Part shown: one piece after another, positions 1-12,290 of the stretch
How the letters are laid out: every line of letters begins with the position of its first letter
Position numbering within the stretch: position 1 is the stretch's first letter
Assembly (NCBI GenBank): GCA_019649035.1
Contig: BMAT01001508.1
Location: 288,683 to 317,294 of the forward strand
DNA length: 28,612 nucleotides
Source of the DNA: Elysia marginata
Taxonomy: Eukaryota; Mollusca; Gastropoda; Plakobranchidae
Direction of reading: 5' to 3'
Notes under the pieces: model-generated
Database searches by the model: none
Seen by the model: only the letters and a program-made list of their open reading frames with translations
Told to the model about the DNA's origin: nothing
Translations under genes and position numbers: made by a program

Positions 1-420
1 GTCTTTTTTTGTTGCTGAACAAATTCTTACCATCTTTTCTGACCATCTGCTTCCTCCCTCATCCTCTATTTACCAACTCTGAGAATGAAAAAAAATGCTG
101 TTTCATGTTGATTACCAATAATTTTAAGTTCCTACAACACATGCTGCAGACTGCAGTGTAAGTTTCAGGGGAAACTATTAAGGCGCTGCTTCTTGTTAAG
201 TTCTAGGTGGGCTGTAAATAAAAGGAGGAAGAAAATGAGGGAGATTGTGAAAGGATATGATAAAAATTATGAGATTTTTTTTCTCTTATTATTTTTCTTC
301 CATTTTTTTTTAATTTTTTGGGGGGAAAATGAGATTTATTAGGTTTTCTATAAACAGTTAGAGCTGCGCGAAACAGAAAATGAAAAAAGAAGAGTAGGAA
401 TGGGAAGAAGAGAGGGGTGG

Positions 421-497
421 TAATAGAGAGACAGAGAGAGAAAGACAGACTGAGAGAGAGAAAGAGAGAGGGAAAGAGAGGGAGAGAGAAAGAGAAA
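421..497. repeat. (GA)n-rich imperfect microsatellite
   Basis: Interrupted GAGA/GACAGA repeats covering about 75 bases. Confidence 0.85.
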
Positions 498-2124
498 TGT
501 TTAATAAAAGTTTTGTTAGTTATCTTGATATTGAATGTTCTGTTTTATAATTCTCTTAAGTGGTATTTCTAGCACTACATTGTGTGTTATATAAAGCTAT
601 GCAATTCACCTTACGGCGCCTAGAGAGAAAAAATTGAGGAAACGAACTGCTCTCTGGATCTGGTCAAGGTTAATGGACAACCAGCAAGCGATGATGCTAA
701 GCATCAACAAGACTGTCTTCTCGTTAGACTACATGAGCATTCGTGTGAAAGTCTTCAATATTTTCGCTTATTCACCGCTCCTGTTTTCCACAACTCTTTT
801 AGTGCTAGTTCTTACCGCATCTGTTGTTTTTTTTATGACTGGTTTGGATTTGCTTTCGCTTATGAAAAAACCGCTTTCGGGTACAAGTAAAGTTTTGTTT
901 GTGAAAAGAATAACAACATTTGTGCAGTTGTTGGTTTTCTAACGAATGCGGGCTAGTAAAATGAGAAAATGCCAAGACAACTAATTACCGACTTGGCAAA
1001 ATGGATGACTAGAGGTTAAAATGTAAAGTATTTGTTCTACTTCTAATTTTTGTTCAAGCTATTTAATTATGAGTTGAGGATGTATTGATCTGTCTATTGT
1101 CTAAAAATGGTAAAATATAAAGCAATATTGGATTGCCTTAAAATACAGCTTTTAGATTCGATTGGTACGTTTGTTTGTTGTGGTTTGGGGCAAACTCCTT
1201 TCCTGAACCTCCAGCCGACAAGTCACGTCTTGCAATCAAGAGGAAACGGGAGGCGACTAGGCGAGGTCCCGTACTTCCCTGTTATTTCCCTCTGCTCGGC
1301 ACTTATTGAAACAAGCGGTGCGGCTAAATAAACACCATACGTTTTACGTTTATCCAAGGTCGCCGGCTGCGCCAGCCTGTTCAGTGTTCATTTCCCTATC
1401 ACAGTATTCATTTCAACTTCGCTGATACCGTTATCGCTTTTCGTTTTCTTTTTTATTACTTTTTCTTCGGTATTACACAGCTGCGAGAAGTTTTAATTTA
1501 CTCGCATTGCGAAAAGTTTTAAATTAAAGTAATTTGTTTTGTCTAGCAGACGTGCTTTTAACATCGCTGCTTTATAACTTACATCAACCTGAGAAGACAT
1601 TTTGAACATATTAAATTTGTATTACTTTTATTAGTAGGCAAGTTCGAAATTGGCCATTATTTTGCTGTTACTGCAAGTGAAGCGCTTGGGTCTTTAACAT
1701 TCAGCCCTAACACACTGAACTCAGTATCATCTAAGGCACATAAGTCAAGCTGCAGCCTAAAATTTACAATCAGCAGTCATTCCTTTTCCTTTTCAAAGAG
1801 ACTATTTTTATTTTTGAAACGTCTTGAAAACATTTTTTACCCTCTTCTTGATTATAAAGAAAACATCTAACATTTGTATTTTTTAAAAAATTTCACATTC
1901 TTAAAAAAAACTCAACATTATGATTTCTTGTTTGCTTTTACTTTGCGATGAAGAGAGGGTTTATTTCCACAAAAAGCCTTTAAAGACTGTTCAGACTTAT
2001 AAAAATCCTTGATAAGCTGATATCTTAACTCATAGCTTTTGATATGGTTGGCTGAGGACGTACGTAAGGTAAAGCGTGTTTTCTTAGAGCGCCCCATCCT
2101 TTGAAATGTTTTGACCGTTTGAAT
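498..2124. other. Unassigned AT-rich DNA
   Basis: No recognised gene. Open frames at 634-942 (starting TTG) and 1107-1331 have no recognised domain. A somewhat GC-richer part at about 1190-1400 could be part of an exon or an old repeat, but nothing identifies it. Confidence 0.4.
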
Positions 2125-2175
2125 TTACAGGGAAGTAGATTTAAAGCGCATCACTCAAGCACGCTGACAAGATGT
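2125..2175. repeat. Dispersed repeat, copy A (short fragment)
   Basis: TTACAGGGAAGTAG, AAAGCGCATCACT and CTGACAAGAT occur in the same order and spacing as at 22434-22485, with one gap and a few substitutions. Outside this stretch the two loci do not align by eye, so this is a fragment or an old copy. The nearby 2070-2100 sequence (AAGCGTG, TTAGAGCGCC) might be a decayed part of the same family. Confidence 0.45.
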
Positions 2176-2625
2176 GTCTTTGTCTATAGCCAGAAACTCA
2201 GTTAAAGGCAACGCCAGAGTGAAGCGAGAAACAATAATAGGACTAAACGCAGATCTGCGACACAAATGCGGGCACTGCAAAAACTGAGTGTTTATAATTG
2301 AACCATGGTATCACACGTTATGATTATTGCGACGCACTATACCGAAAGTGTTATCAAAACAGAATTATAGCACCGCGATGCGCAGTTCAAAACCTACCAT
2401 AAAGAATTTCAAATCTAATCACAATTATTTACAGGCTTGTTAGATACATTTTTACAAGTATTTTATAGTGGCACAGGACATGAGCGACTGGAAGCCTTAT
2501 TTTAAAATTTTTTCGTTAAAACTTTTGAAAATCTTTTGAAGAAACAATTATGGAAATTGTTCTTGTATAGTCACAGAATATTGATAATAATATCTATGTC
2601 GCTTTTGCCTCCTACCAACCTCACC

Positions 2626-2627
<2 letters not shown>

Positions 2628-2678
<51 letters not shown>

Positions 2679-2702
2679 TCTCTTTCTCTCTCTCCTCTCT
2701 CG
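2628..2702. repeat. (TC)n microsatellite
   Basis: A near-perfect TC run to about 2676, then interrupted pyrimidine repeats. Confidence 0.95.
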
Positions 2703-5700
2703 TTCTCTCGTTTGATATCTATTTATGTAATCTACGCATATTGTATATCTTTATAGGCTTATATAATGGAATTCTCATTCTTTTTCTCATCTGGCCCCCT
2801 CTCTATTCTTCCTCATTTACGTTCCCTCTTCGCATTAAGCTGTGTCTTAGTTTATCTCACTCATTTTATTTTTTCTCTCTTAGCGCGTAGAGATAGAACC
2901 AGGAAGCCGCTAGTCTGATTATTCCAGAGAAATTTCCGCTTGTTCTCGGCACGCTTCCATCTGACGAATGTCCTGTAATCATTTCAATATGGAAAAACTC
3001 ATGCTCACACCACAAGTCATTGAACTTTTGGAGATTCTCCCTGCCATGCCTGTTATGTCAAATGGCACAGGTATCTCTTTGTCCCGAGTTGGCCGGACAC
3101 GAGAACAACATTGTGGTCATGAGTTTGATGTTGGCGTGAAGGCAATGTCGCTGTTTCATTCTTCGTCCCTGTAACGTTTGTTATCATGCCACCTGAGTCT
3201 AGTAGCGCTGTTTAACGGTTAGCTGCTACAAAGATAGCTCTCTACATTATAACTTTAAAATCTGCGGCTTATCTTAATCGAAAACGAAGTACCAGTAGAC
3301 TTTGCAGAGGTTTTTGTTGAACTGGATACTAATGGCCAAAGAATCTTTAGAAAATAGTTTTTGGTATTATGAATCTTATAATAAAAAATATAAAAAAGCC
3401 AAATCGATGTGTTTTTTTTCCTTTCACTCACACTCTCTATCTCTTAATTTCTTGCTTATAGGTCTATGTCTGTCTCCTACTCTCATTCAACCGACCCTCT
3501 CTCTTCCTCTGGAACTGACTCTTAACTCGATATCAGTTCTTTTGTCTTGCGGGAGGAATAACAAATAGTGATGACGTCGAGAGCTATTCTAAACCATTTC
3601 CGCCGCTAAAAGAATTTATTTTGTATCTTCAGTGTTTGCGATTCAGAAATCCCGCAAACTTATTTTTTATCTAAATAACAATGGCTCCTGTAAAAACACA
3701 ATGGCTCCTGTAGAAAACAAACTTCTGTAAGAAACATCTGATGTCGGTTAACCGTTTCAAGTGTTTTAATGCAGACAATACCATGGAAAAATAGAAAGCT
3801 TTCTTCAAGGTCTCGGCATAAATGATTCGTGATAAAAGAAAATATATCCATTTTGAAAATTTTGAGACTTCATATAAAAACAACTTCTTTCAATATTTTC
3901 TTTCAGTTGCAGATGTTATTTTCTTACATATCATTTAACAGTACTTGTAACAAAACTAACAGCCGATACTCCGAGTTTGAAATACAAAATCATAGAAGAA
4001 AAAAAACCCTAAGTTTTTGCCATTTTGAGAAAAGGCTAATAGCGCGTTTTGTCAATTAAGAAACCATTCATCAGCAGGTTCCATTGAGAAACAATAAATA
4101 TGATACAGGTAATATACTAGAGTCCACATGCAATTTAGTTTCTCTAGAATATACCTTGTTCTGCGCTCTTGTCCACATTTGACGAAGGTACTAAACTAGA
4201 GGCGATTGCGGTGACTATGAAGATAGTTTTCTTAGACGCCTCAAAAGAAACATAATTATAATTATGCCCCATAGCAATTACCATCTTCAGTTATCAGACG
4301 TTCTTTAAGGCGACTTTAGAAACGTCAAACCCGCTTTCATTGACAAGATTTTTAATGATAGATTTTCATCGCACATGTTTTTAATTAGTTGGGTAAAAAA
4401 AGAGGTGTTTATATGTAGGAAATATATATAGGAATAGTTCGCTATGAACAAAGATACTGTCAGGTAGTCTGAGTACAATATGAAAACTGCTCTTAAACTC
4501 TATTCGTTGTTAATCATATACCATCTGTATTCATTTGATTACTATAGTTTCATCTATTCAGATTTTATTGCAGAGCATCTTAACCCACTAGGAAAATTTA
4601 ATCATACTTATCTCTGTTACGCCTTGGTTTTCAGTTATTAAGGTATTTGATACGTGATGTATTCCGACTATATGTTCGCATATGGTTTTCGTATTAATTT
4701 TAGTTGAGAGTAGGATATCTTCGATCCATTGATAAATAAGATCCCGTTTGGGCATCGCGGCCCCCTAAGCCGTTCTATAAACTTTTCGAGTCACAGAAAG
4801 GATGTGGTTTTTTAAGATTTTTTTTGTTGTGATATCTGATAATAATTAGTGATCTATTTTCCAATGTTTGCAATGCATTCTTTTACGTTTTGTCGATCAG
4901 TTTGCAAACTAACCCTCTCTCATAAACTGTTATTGTATAAGAGCTTTTCTCCTTCAAGCTTTTCTTTTTTTTCTGTATTTTTCATGACTTTAAAACATTA
5001 TAGGTGAAAATTTCAAGAAATATCTTGATACAAGATGCACCTGGCTAAAGTTAACAATTTCACTATTATTTTCGGTCATAAGACATCCCTCTCAGTGGGC
5101 TGCAGATTTGCCTAAGTAGATATAAAGGAAACGAAATCTAATTGAATCTCTCAAACTTGTTCATTCTTTTCTTCTATACATGTACAGATTGCCGAAGATA
5201 AGAACGTCTAGGCATGATTATTCTAAGCCTATTGCTTAGACAACACATGCGGCAATTATGAAGCTAAATATATTCTTACATTTTACTGTAACCTTTCTTA
5301 TTTCAACTTATCACTGACTGAAATGCCTTAAAGCAAACTTGATTTTTTGTTGTTGTTGGTTACAATGTTGTATTCATAGAAACAGTGTCCTGGCCTTTAT
5401 CTCTAGACACTTTACTTCACAAAAGAGCTGAGGCTAAAAGCTTAGAGCTTAAAGTCAGTTTGTCAATACGAAAAATATAGACGTTATAGTTTGCAAAACA
5501 TAATGAAGAAAATTGTGGTGGAAAGAAAGATTATGGCGTGGCATTTTGACGACAAAAGTTAAAGCATTCGGGTACTCTCCATTTGATACAAACAAGATAA
5601 AAAATGCGGATGAGATTTTGGAGAATTATTCTACTTTTAAGATAGTGATAGCAAAGATAGATATACTAAACAACTGTGACTTTATAAATTAAAGTCTTCC

Positions 5701-5747
5701 CATTTTTAGTCCAGCTCAATCATTATCTGTTGGCGTTATAACTATAA
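2703..5747. other. Unassigned AT-rich DNA
   Basis: Apart from the 20 bp duplication at 3678 I see no gene or repeat. A frame at 3259-3357 reads protein-like (ENEVPVDFAEVFVELDTNG) but has no acceptor, start or known domain. A frame at 2968-3174 is likewise unassigned. Confidence 0.4.
3678..3713. repeat. 20 bp tandem duplication
   Basis: ACAATGGCTCCTGTA occurs at 3678-3692 and again at 3698-3712, a two-copy tandem unit with a 20 bp period. Confidence 0.8.
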
Positions 5748-5795
5748 TCGTGGCATCTCCCAATATCTCTATTAAAGCTAGCAAAAGCCAAGCTA

Positions 5796-5945
5796 GGAAT
5801 ATCGATCTCTGAACCGGCTAGTCGGCCACCCAGCCGCTCCACAGTTTGGCCCTCAATATATCCCCCACCCGCAGCCAGCAGCAAACAGCGCGTCCAGCCG
5901 CGGCTCTTATCGGAAACTATGGAAAAAAAGAATGATGATAATTAA
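5796..5945. other. GC-rich island with Pro/Ser-rich open frame
   Basis: This is a sharp GC-rich stretch in AT-rich DNA. On the plus strand it is open after CTAG (5793-5796) and reads SEPASRPPSRSTVWPS and then PPPAASSKQR, ending in a run of Lys/Asn/Asp and TAA at 5943-5945. The minus strand contains GGCTGGGTGGCCGACTAG and then GGTTCAGAG, which faintly recalls a tRNA-derived SINE head. Exon and SINE relic are both possible; I cannot choose. Confidence 0.2.
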
Positions 5946-8029
5946 GATAAATGATGTAATGGCAGCATAAACGTCCCTACAGCGAAGGGCATCCGTGAGT
6001 CAGCAGACAACTTGCAAATACAACCAGATCTGCACTAATGATGGAAATAAGTTGAGCTGTATTGCCGCTTAGCTTTAGCAGTCTTACATGCTTCCTTCTT
6101 TTATTTTTCACGCGGTCTCCGTCTTGTATATTGTCAAACAGTTTTCGGCACAGAAACTCCTTAAGACCATGCGTATCACATTTTGAAACGCTCTAGGATA
6201 CGGATAGTCCCATCTGTTTAGAAATCAATAGAAATTCAGTGTGATCATGCGCACTTAGCTACACCAGAGACAGTTTTGATATTGAATATTATAAGCGTAT
6301 CGAGCAAAGCGATAATTTCGGAAGAATACATTATCTGATTATCTTAATGAAGCTTACTACAAAAAAGTTTTAAGCAGCCATTACCCTGTTAGCATTAGAT
6401 TTATCATGTGTGTGTATGTGTGGGTTCAAAAATACATGTTCTTTAACATTTGAATGTCTTAAAAGAATTAATATTACAAATACTTAAAATAAGAGGAAAT
6501 GTTTTGCAAAACACAAGCATCATAGAGATCATAAAGATTAGTAGCATTAAAAGCAAAGGAAGGTATAAAAAGGGAAGTAAGTCATGCACTGTTGTAACGT
6601 GTTTTGCTTCTTGTATTAAGCTTCTCCTTCAGAAGAAGTTTGAGAATGACCTGTTGATTATCTTTCCCAAGCATGTTTTGACACCACTATGACAGAGCAC
6701 AGGCAATGTCTTGCATCGCAAGATCTAGGGTTTGATTGAACAGAGAATCATAATTATAGTATAGATAAGATGACAATGTTAGATCAGGACCAGAATGCAC
6801 GGAAAAATAAATCATTGGTCTTCGTTGAACTTATTTGACATTGTAGACACATATTATGGTCATTGTTTATTTATTGTTGGTTTTAAGCTACGCAACATAT
6901 CATTTCATTTTTAACATTTCATTGTATTAAATAATAATCATAGTTAGATAAACTGCGTGGGGTGGTTTGATCGCACAATCGCTGTGAATACCTAAATATT
7001 TATCTCGATTTGTGAAATGCGCCTGTTTCATTCAGCTTTGTTATTAGGTAGCAAGCAGTAAATATTGTTTGTTAGAGACCGTGGAAATGAATTGGGTAAC
7101 GAGGTCGAGTGGTTAGTATTGCGTTCCGTCAAGAGATATGCTGTTTCCGTTCCACAGGCATTTAGCAGGACTGTATTATTACATCAAGTACTTGTGATAT
7201 GAGAATGAAAAGTATTATGACGAGAGACGAAGAAATGGGAATACATATTGTTTTATTCTCTCAATGAAATACTGCTGTAGACTAAACACTTAAGCACATA
7301 CTAAACTCACATCCTGTCCGTATCCTCAAGAGTCTCTTCGTCTCACGTTCACACACTACTATTTTGACCTATTGACTGTCTGAAATGTGGGATGACATAT
7401 ACCAGCAGTAGGGATCTTATACTAGTCACGGATGTCATGAAATACAATTGCGTGCTATACATGAAGGAACACCACGAAAAATTGTTTATTTTATCAGCAT
7501 CTCCTCTTTAAGACCTCTCGTTTGTTGTTGTCTTGATTTAATGAATTACCACTGTTTGTAAGTTATTGTTGGTACGGTATTGAATTGAAACAGTTACCGG
7601 TATGGTAAATCTAAAAGGGTTAAAGTTTCTATTACTCGACAACCTTATAAGTTTGCTAACTTCCACACCAGTTCTGTTCTAGGCTTCTATCACTGGTCTC
7701 CAATCTCGTTTTGGGATAATGGGGTAGCTTTGTTAATGTCTTATTTGAGATACGCTTTAAGATTTCCATGTAGATAAAGCCCCTAAGTTAAACAAAATAT
7801 CAAATGTCTTATTCAATTATCTCAACTTGTTTCGTCTTACACTCTATCTTAAAATAAGTTTCTTCATTCTAATTATGGTTTTAAAAAAGTTCGCTTAAGT
7901 CTTTAAGCTGTTTTTACGACATATTAAAATTAGGGCGTATTTGCACTTTAACCTTTTTGTGAAACTAATCACACAGTTTCCTTTCTTCTATTCGTCAACA
8001 AACTACATCCTTTCTAAAATCACCATTAA
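5946..8029. other. Unassigned AT-rich DNA
   Basis: Contains only the weak tRNA-like relic near 7103-7160 and a short open frame (6450-6692) rich in Ile and Lys with no recognised domain. Confidence 0.4.
7103..7160 (+). repeat. Possible tRNA-like relic
   Basis: GGTCGAGTGGTTAGTATTGCG resembles a tRNA D-arm region, followed about 30 bases on by TTTCCGTTCCA where a B box would lie. The B box is poor and no stems close properly. An old SINE head is possible; chance resemblance is equally so. Confidence 0.18.
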
Positions 8030-8095
8030 ATACAAAAAAAGAGCTACTGGACACGCAGCAAAAATCTGGCGCTCTTGGAATTGATATCTTTTCAG

Positions 8096-8182
8096 GTCGA
8101 AGTGCTTTACGTCGACAAGAAAAATGACAAGTTTGTAAACTTTGATGATGTCATCATGCGATTCAAGTGTTTCACTTTGTAG
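8096..8182 (+). CDS. Exon-like segment, unassigned
   Basis: After a TATCTTTTCAG acceptor (AG at 8094-8095) there are 28 open codons with a varied, protein-like composition (VEVLYVDKKNDKFVNFDDV..., then MRFKCFTL) and a TAG stop at 8180-8182. The frame is also open upstream to 8030. The stretch DKKNDKFVNFDD faintly recalls an EF-hand loop but lacks the conserved Gly and the final Glu. No partner exon was found. It could be a terminal exon, a gene relic or chance. Confidence 0.2.
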   Translation, partial: VEVLYVDKKNDKFVNFDDVIMRFKCFTL

Positions 8183-8282
8183 AAACTTATACTGCTGGTC
8201 AATAAGATTTTTTCTTCATCACAAAACTCTAGCCATCGGCCAGTCGATATACACCAAACATCATCTACGCCAGAAATAGTTC

Positions 8283-8495
8283 CGAGAGAGAGAGACAGAG
8301 ACAGAGAGATAGAGAAAGAGAGACAGAGACAGAAAGAGACAGAGAGGGCGAGAGACGAGGCAGACAAACAGACAGACAAAGAGACAGGCAGAGACAGATA
8401 GAGAGCGAGAGAGATGCAGAGACAGACCGACAGAGACAGAGAGAGATAGAGACAGAGAGAGAGAGAGAGAGGGAGAGAGAGAGGGAGAGAAAGAT
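8283..8495. repeat. (GA)n / (GACA)n purine-rich tract
   Basis: About 210 bases of interrupted GAGA, GACAGA and GGGAGA. The minus-strand poly-Ser/Leu open frame across it is simply the repeat read through. Confidence 0.9.
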
Positions 8496-8532
8496 GGGTG
8501 GAGGGCATATTATGACCTCTTGACATGACCTA

Positions 8533-8796
8533 GTGTACCAGTTAGTTTATGCCCCAGACAACACCTATACATCAATCCGGTTCTGTGCTGAAACGGCAAC
8601 AACGGCAATGTTTCGTTACGCACTCTCTTTGAAGCATTTTTCGATCAGCCTCTCAGACATTGTTTTTGTTTTCCTATGCCACATCGCCACCACTGAGGCA
8701 CTCACAGAGGCCTTCACCTCCGCGGTTTCTGTAGTTGCAGTGTTTGTAGAAATCTTAGAAGCATTTTCAGCAGGTCAGGGTAGAGTGCTTAACTGA
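8533..8796. other. Segment open on both strands, unassigned
   Basis: The plus frame is open without an ATG start and reads Ala/Val/Thr-rich (ATTEALTEAFTSAVSVVAVF). The minus frame over about 8627-8785 is also open (PAENASKISTNTATTETAEV, ending KCFKESA). Both look mildly protein-like, but neither has clear splice sites or a recognised domain. Complementary GC-spaced triplets can open both frames by chance. Confidence 0.15.
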
Positions 8797-10973
8797 CCGG
8801 TAGGAAATTATTAGTCGGGTTTCCAGCCGGTGCGAAGAACATCAAATCTGATTTAAACAAAGGACTTTTTAGTTTAACGTCAATAGAACACTGATTTTTC
8901 GACTGGGCTGCATATTTTTTTGAAGATGTTTGACTTTCTAATAAGAAGTTTTTTTTTTACCTCTCATCTCAGAACGGCGGAAGATTTGGGGATATTATAT
9001 GCCGGTTTATCAGAAAAAAATTACTTTGCGGCGAATCGGCATGACTGTGGGAAATATATTACATTCTTTCGTTGAATTACAGTGTCCTTTTCCATAAACA
9101 CTTAGATATTCTTTGAATATATTTGCAGATTATTTGACAGTGTTACAGCTCTAAATCTAATACAGACTTGTTTTGATAAATTACTTTATACAAATATTTC
9201 GTTGAAGTCCGGTTAAAATACCTCCTGGAATAAAGGACCACTTGTTTAAAGCATAAATGATCACTTCTATCGCACATGAACAATATGTGTCAACTTACAG
9301 ACAAGTGTGTGTAACTTTTGTTTCAATGTGTTCACTGAACAGAAAAAAATCTTTATCTAGAGTATTTATCACTGACGGGCGATTTTTTTCTGTTCAGACT
9401 ATACGATTGTCCCATCTTCCAGAATGACGAGCTTGAGTTAAAGGTTTTGGCGACGTCACATCAAACCAGATAACGGCGTTCTTTTTCTGATAGTTATATT
9501 TGAAAGTCAAGGAATGTTTGCAGTTTCTTGAATGATTTTACAGTGAGCAGAGCTAGCTTTCAGAAATTCCCATCCTTTCATCTCAAAACTGTGGGATTAT
9601 TGTTGCCAAACTATTTAATGATTTGTCGTTTTTTAAAGTTGTTATTAATATTTTTTGGAGGAGGGTAATGGTAGGGGGTTGTTGTTTGTGTTATACCTGA
9701 TCCTGTCTAGAATTTCAAAAAGAAATCACTGGGTTATAATTTTTGTATAATTAAGTGTGAATCAAAAGCCATTCTCAGACACAGCATTCTTAATTTCTCG
9801 ATTTCTCCAACACTCTATCTATTGAACGCGTATCACAGGATCTTGAGTGGAAACGTCTGTTGTATTGATTATATCTTGGCAAGAGATGGGGGAAGCAGTA
9901 AGAGTTTTCCCCGGTAGACTAGCATCAGGCTGTTACAGATTGGGCAGGTACAGCACAAGCTCCTCTAAAAGCTAACAAAATCATCCCTTTTCTGTTGTTA
10001 TTCTTTCAACTTGTTTTCATCATGTGCCAAACTGTTTTCTCCACGTCGTCTATGATTCTAACTTACACTGAGGCAAAATCTTTTTTTAAAGCATTACAGT
10101 TGGTGTAAAAAAACAATCCTACTAGTATTGTCAGTGGTCCGCTACATTTTTAACCACCGTACTACAGCAATGTAATGTTAAATGTATATATGACAAAACG
10201 GAGATGATAGAAGGAAAAGGAAGCGGGGGAGGAACTGAGGAATAGACGCAGAAGGAGAAAAGAAATCTTTAAATAATTAAACACATTTCTTTGCAAAGCT
10301 GAAAGCACTTTGAATTCTATGTGCACTCACATAAGAGACCACCTCACACAGTGCCCTTTAAGTCTTTCAGTCCAGAGATAAATCCACGATGCAAGAAATA
10401 ATCTCAGCAAGAGTATTTTTCTTTTTCTTTTCAACATTATAAACGAACTAGTGAATGTACAGTTCCCTATATGAAAGTGAATATATAAGAGCGTTTTCAT
10501 TTTTTTGCTCCATAATATTATATCATGCAGTATTTCAGAGATCTTCACTAGCCTCAGGAAGAGCCTGCTCGGGCTTAAAGAGTTAAAGATTACCATAGTT
10601 TAAAAATTACTCGTGCACAGTAACAGAGTTAAAAGAGAAAAATTTACATGGTATCAAATAATTTTACGCAACTTGGTAGTCTTAAATTCAGCAACATCAA
10701 AACTTGGCGTTTTTATGCTATTCTAATAAAATGTTTGGAAAGGAATTTTCACGTCATCTGGAAGACCGTTTCTTTTTTTCCAAAATTTTTAGGGGGATGA
10801 AGATCTCTGGCAAAGTCTTTTTAGATAAATCCTGGTTTCTACCGCATTATTCTTGTCAGATGAACGTAAAGGTTTAGTCTGAATGTCATTTATAACGCAA
10901 TGTCAAATCAATATTTCAATAGGAAGATTATTGTTGCAGTTTTAAAATTTGTTCTATAGATAAAGAGTAATAA
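8797..10973. other. Unassigned AT-rich DNA
   Basis: Nothing recognised on either strand. The minus frame at 10327-10596 has no domain or splice context. Confidence 0.4.
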
Positions 10974-11115
10974 CAGTAGTAGTAGTAGTAGTAGTAGNNN
11001 NNNNNNNNNNNNNNNNNNNNNNNNNNNNNNNNNNNNNNNNNNNNNNNNNNNNNNNNNNNNNNNNNNNNNNNNNNNNNNNNNNNNNNNNNNNNNNNNNNNN
11101 TAGTAGTAGTAGTAA
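10974..11115. repeat. (TAG)n microsatellite spanning an N gap
   Basis: TAG/AGT repeats on both sides of a run of N (10998-11100). The true length is unknown. Confidence 0.9.
10998..11100. other. Assembly gap (103 N)
   Basis: An unresolved run of N inside the (TAG)n tract, most likely a collapsed or unsequenced microsatellite. Confidence 0.98.
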
Positions 11116-11402
11116 TGGATAAGAAATAAAAGGGAGGAGGTGAAAGAAGAAGAAAAAACTAATGGAAGAGGGAGGAGGAGGAGTGGAAGAAAAAGAAGGG
11201 CAGTATCAACAAAAAGAAAGAGACAACATAGAGGAAGCCGGTAATGGTTAAAATGAACTAATAAGAGGAAAAGGAGAATAAGAAGGGGCGTAGATCGAGG
11301 AGGGCATGGACATGTGATAGGAGAAGGAAACAATATTGATGTGGGTGAAACACTAGAACAAGGAAGAGGAAGAGAAACGAGTTGGGAGGGGGGGGGGGGG
11401 AG
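11116..11402. repeat. Purine-rich low-complexity tract
   Basis: GAGGAGG/GAAGAAG-type sequence ending in a run of G (about 11389-11400). The minus-strand Leu/Pro/Ser frame over it is low-complexity read-through. Confidence 0.7.
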
Positions 11403-11999
11403 AGAATAGAAGTACGAAAAAAAACTTAATTTCAAGTTCAAAAGAGCGTACATATTAGTGTGGTGTTTTAGCTACGTGTATGTGCTGAAGATTCTTATGA
11501 GGCCAATCAACTCTTGTTCTAAATTACATTAACGAAACATTTCTTAAAAACGTGTCTATTTTTCCCTAACTTCTTCATGTCTCCATACATCGTCTTACAT
11601 GGCCTACTGTATTTAAAGTTGTGCCCACCTGTCTCTTATCAATATCTCCAAACCCAGCTGTAATTACAAGTTTCCACCACCTTTTCTTTACCGTGCGACC
11701 TGTGATATAATTATTAGTTTAGATGTCAATCACAGAAGAGCTCCCTAGCATGTATCTTGGCGATCTCTAGAACCCAGGACACATAAAATACAATATGCAT
11801 TTTAATGCAATTACTAGACCGAGGCAATTAAAGAAGAACTCAGTTCGTGCAAAATTTGTTTTTTATTATTAGAAAAGGGGGTCGAAGATAAAAGTGAAAT
11901 GATTATTTTTACGTAAGTCTAGATCAATTTATAATTTGTGAAAAAATCACGTGGTTACAATTAGTACGTTATTTACAATAAACAGGGAGAAGAAAAACA

Positions 12000-12137
12000 A
12001 GGGAAATCTATACCCCAATAAATTAAAAAAAAACCAACAAAAACAAATAACAAACAAATAAGCAAACAAACAAACAAAAAACGAAACAAAATCAAAAGAA
12101 AAAGAAAAAAAGAAAAAAGAAAAAAGGAAAAAAAAAT
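12000..12137. repeat. A-rich low-complexity tract
   Basis: Adenine runs broken by single C or G (ACAAACAAAC, AAAAAGAAAAA). This could be an old poly(A)-like retroposon tail, but no body was identified next to it. Confidence 0.6.
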
Positions 12138-12269
12138 TAAATTAACAGCTGTATATATGTGTCGCTGATAAATACTTAAATCGCCAAACTTCGTATTGAA
12201 AGATTTAGCTCATAGGAGAGCAGAATTTTGCCTCCTCTATTCTCTAAAAGATTTCTCTAGCTTATTTTG

Positions 12270-12290
12270 TTTTGTGTGTGTGTGTGTTGA
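12270..12290. repeat. (TG)n microsatellite
   Basis: A short GTGTGTGTGTGT run. Confidence 0.8.

Noticed and set aside
634-942. 102-codon frame with hydrophobic stretches
   Set aside because: It starts at TTG, has no splice context or recognised domain, and the hydrophobic residues follow from T-rich sequence.
8107-8526. 139-codon minus-strand frame rich in Ser and Leu
   Set aside because: It is the (GA)n/(GACA)n tract read on the opposite strand, with short random flanks.
10908-11453. 181-codon minus-strand frame
   Set aside because: It crosses the N gap and a purine-rich low-complexity tract; the Leu runs come from the TAG repeat.
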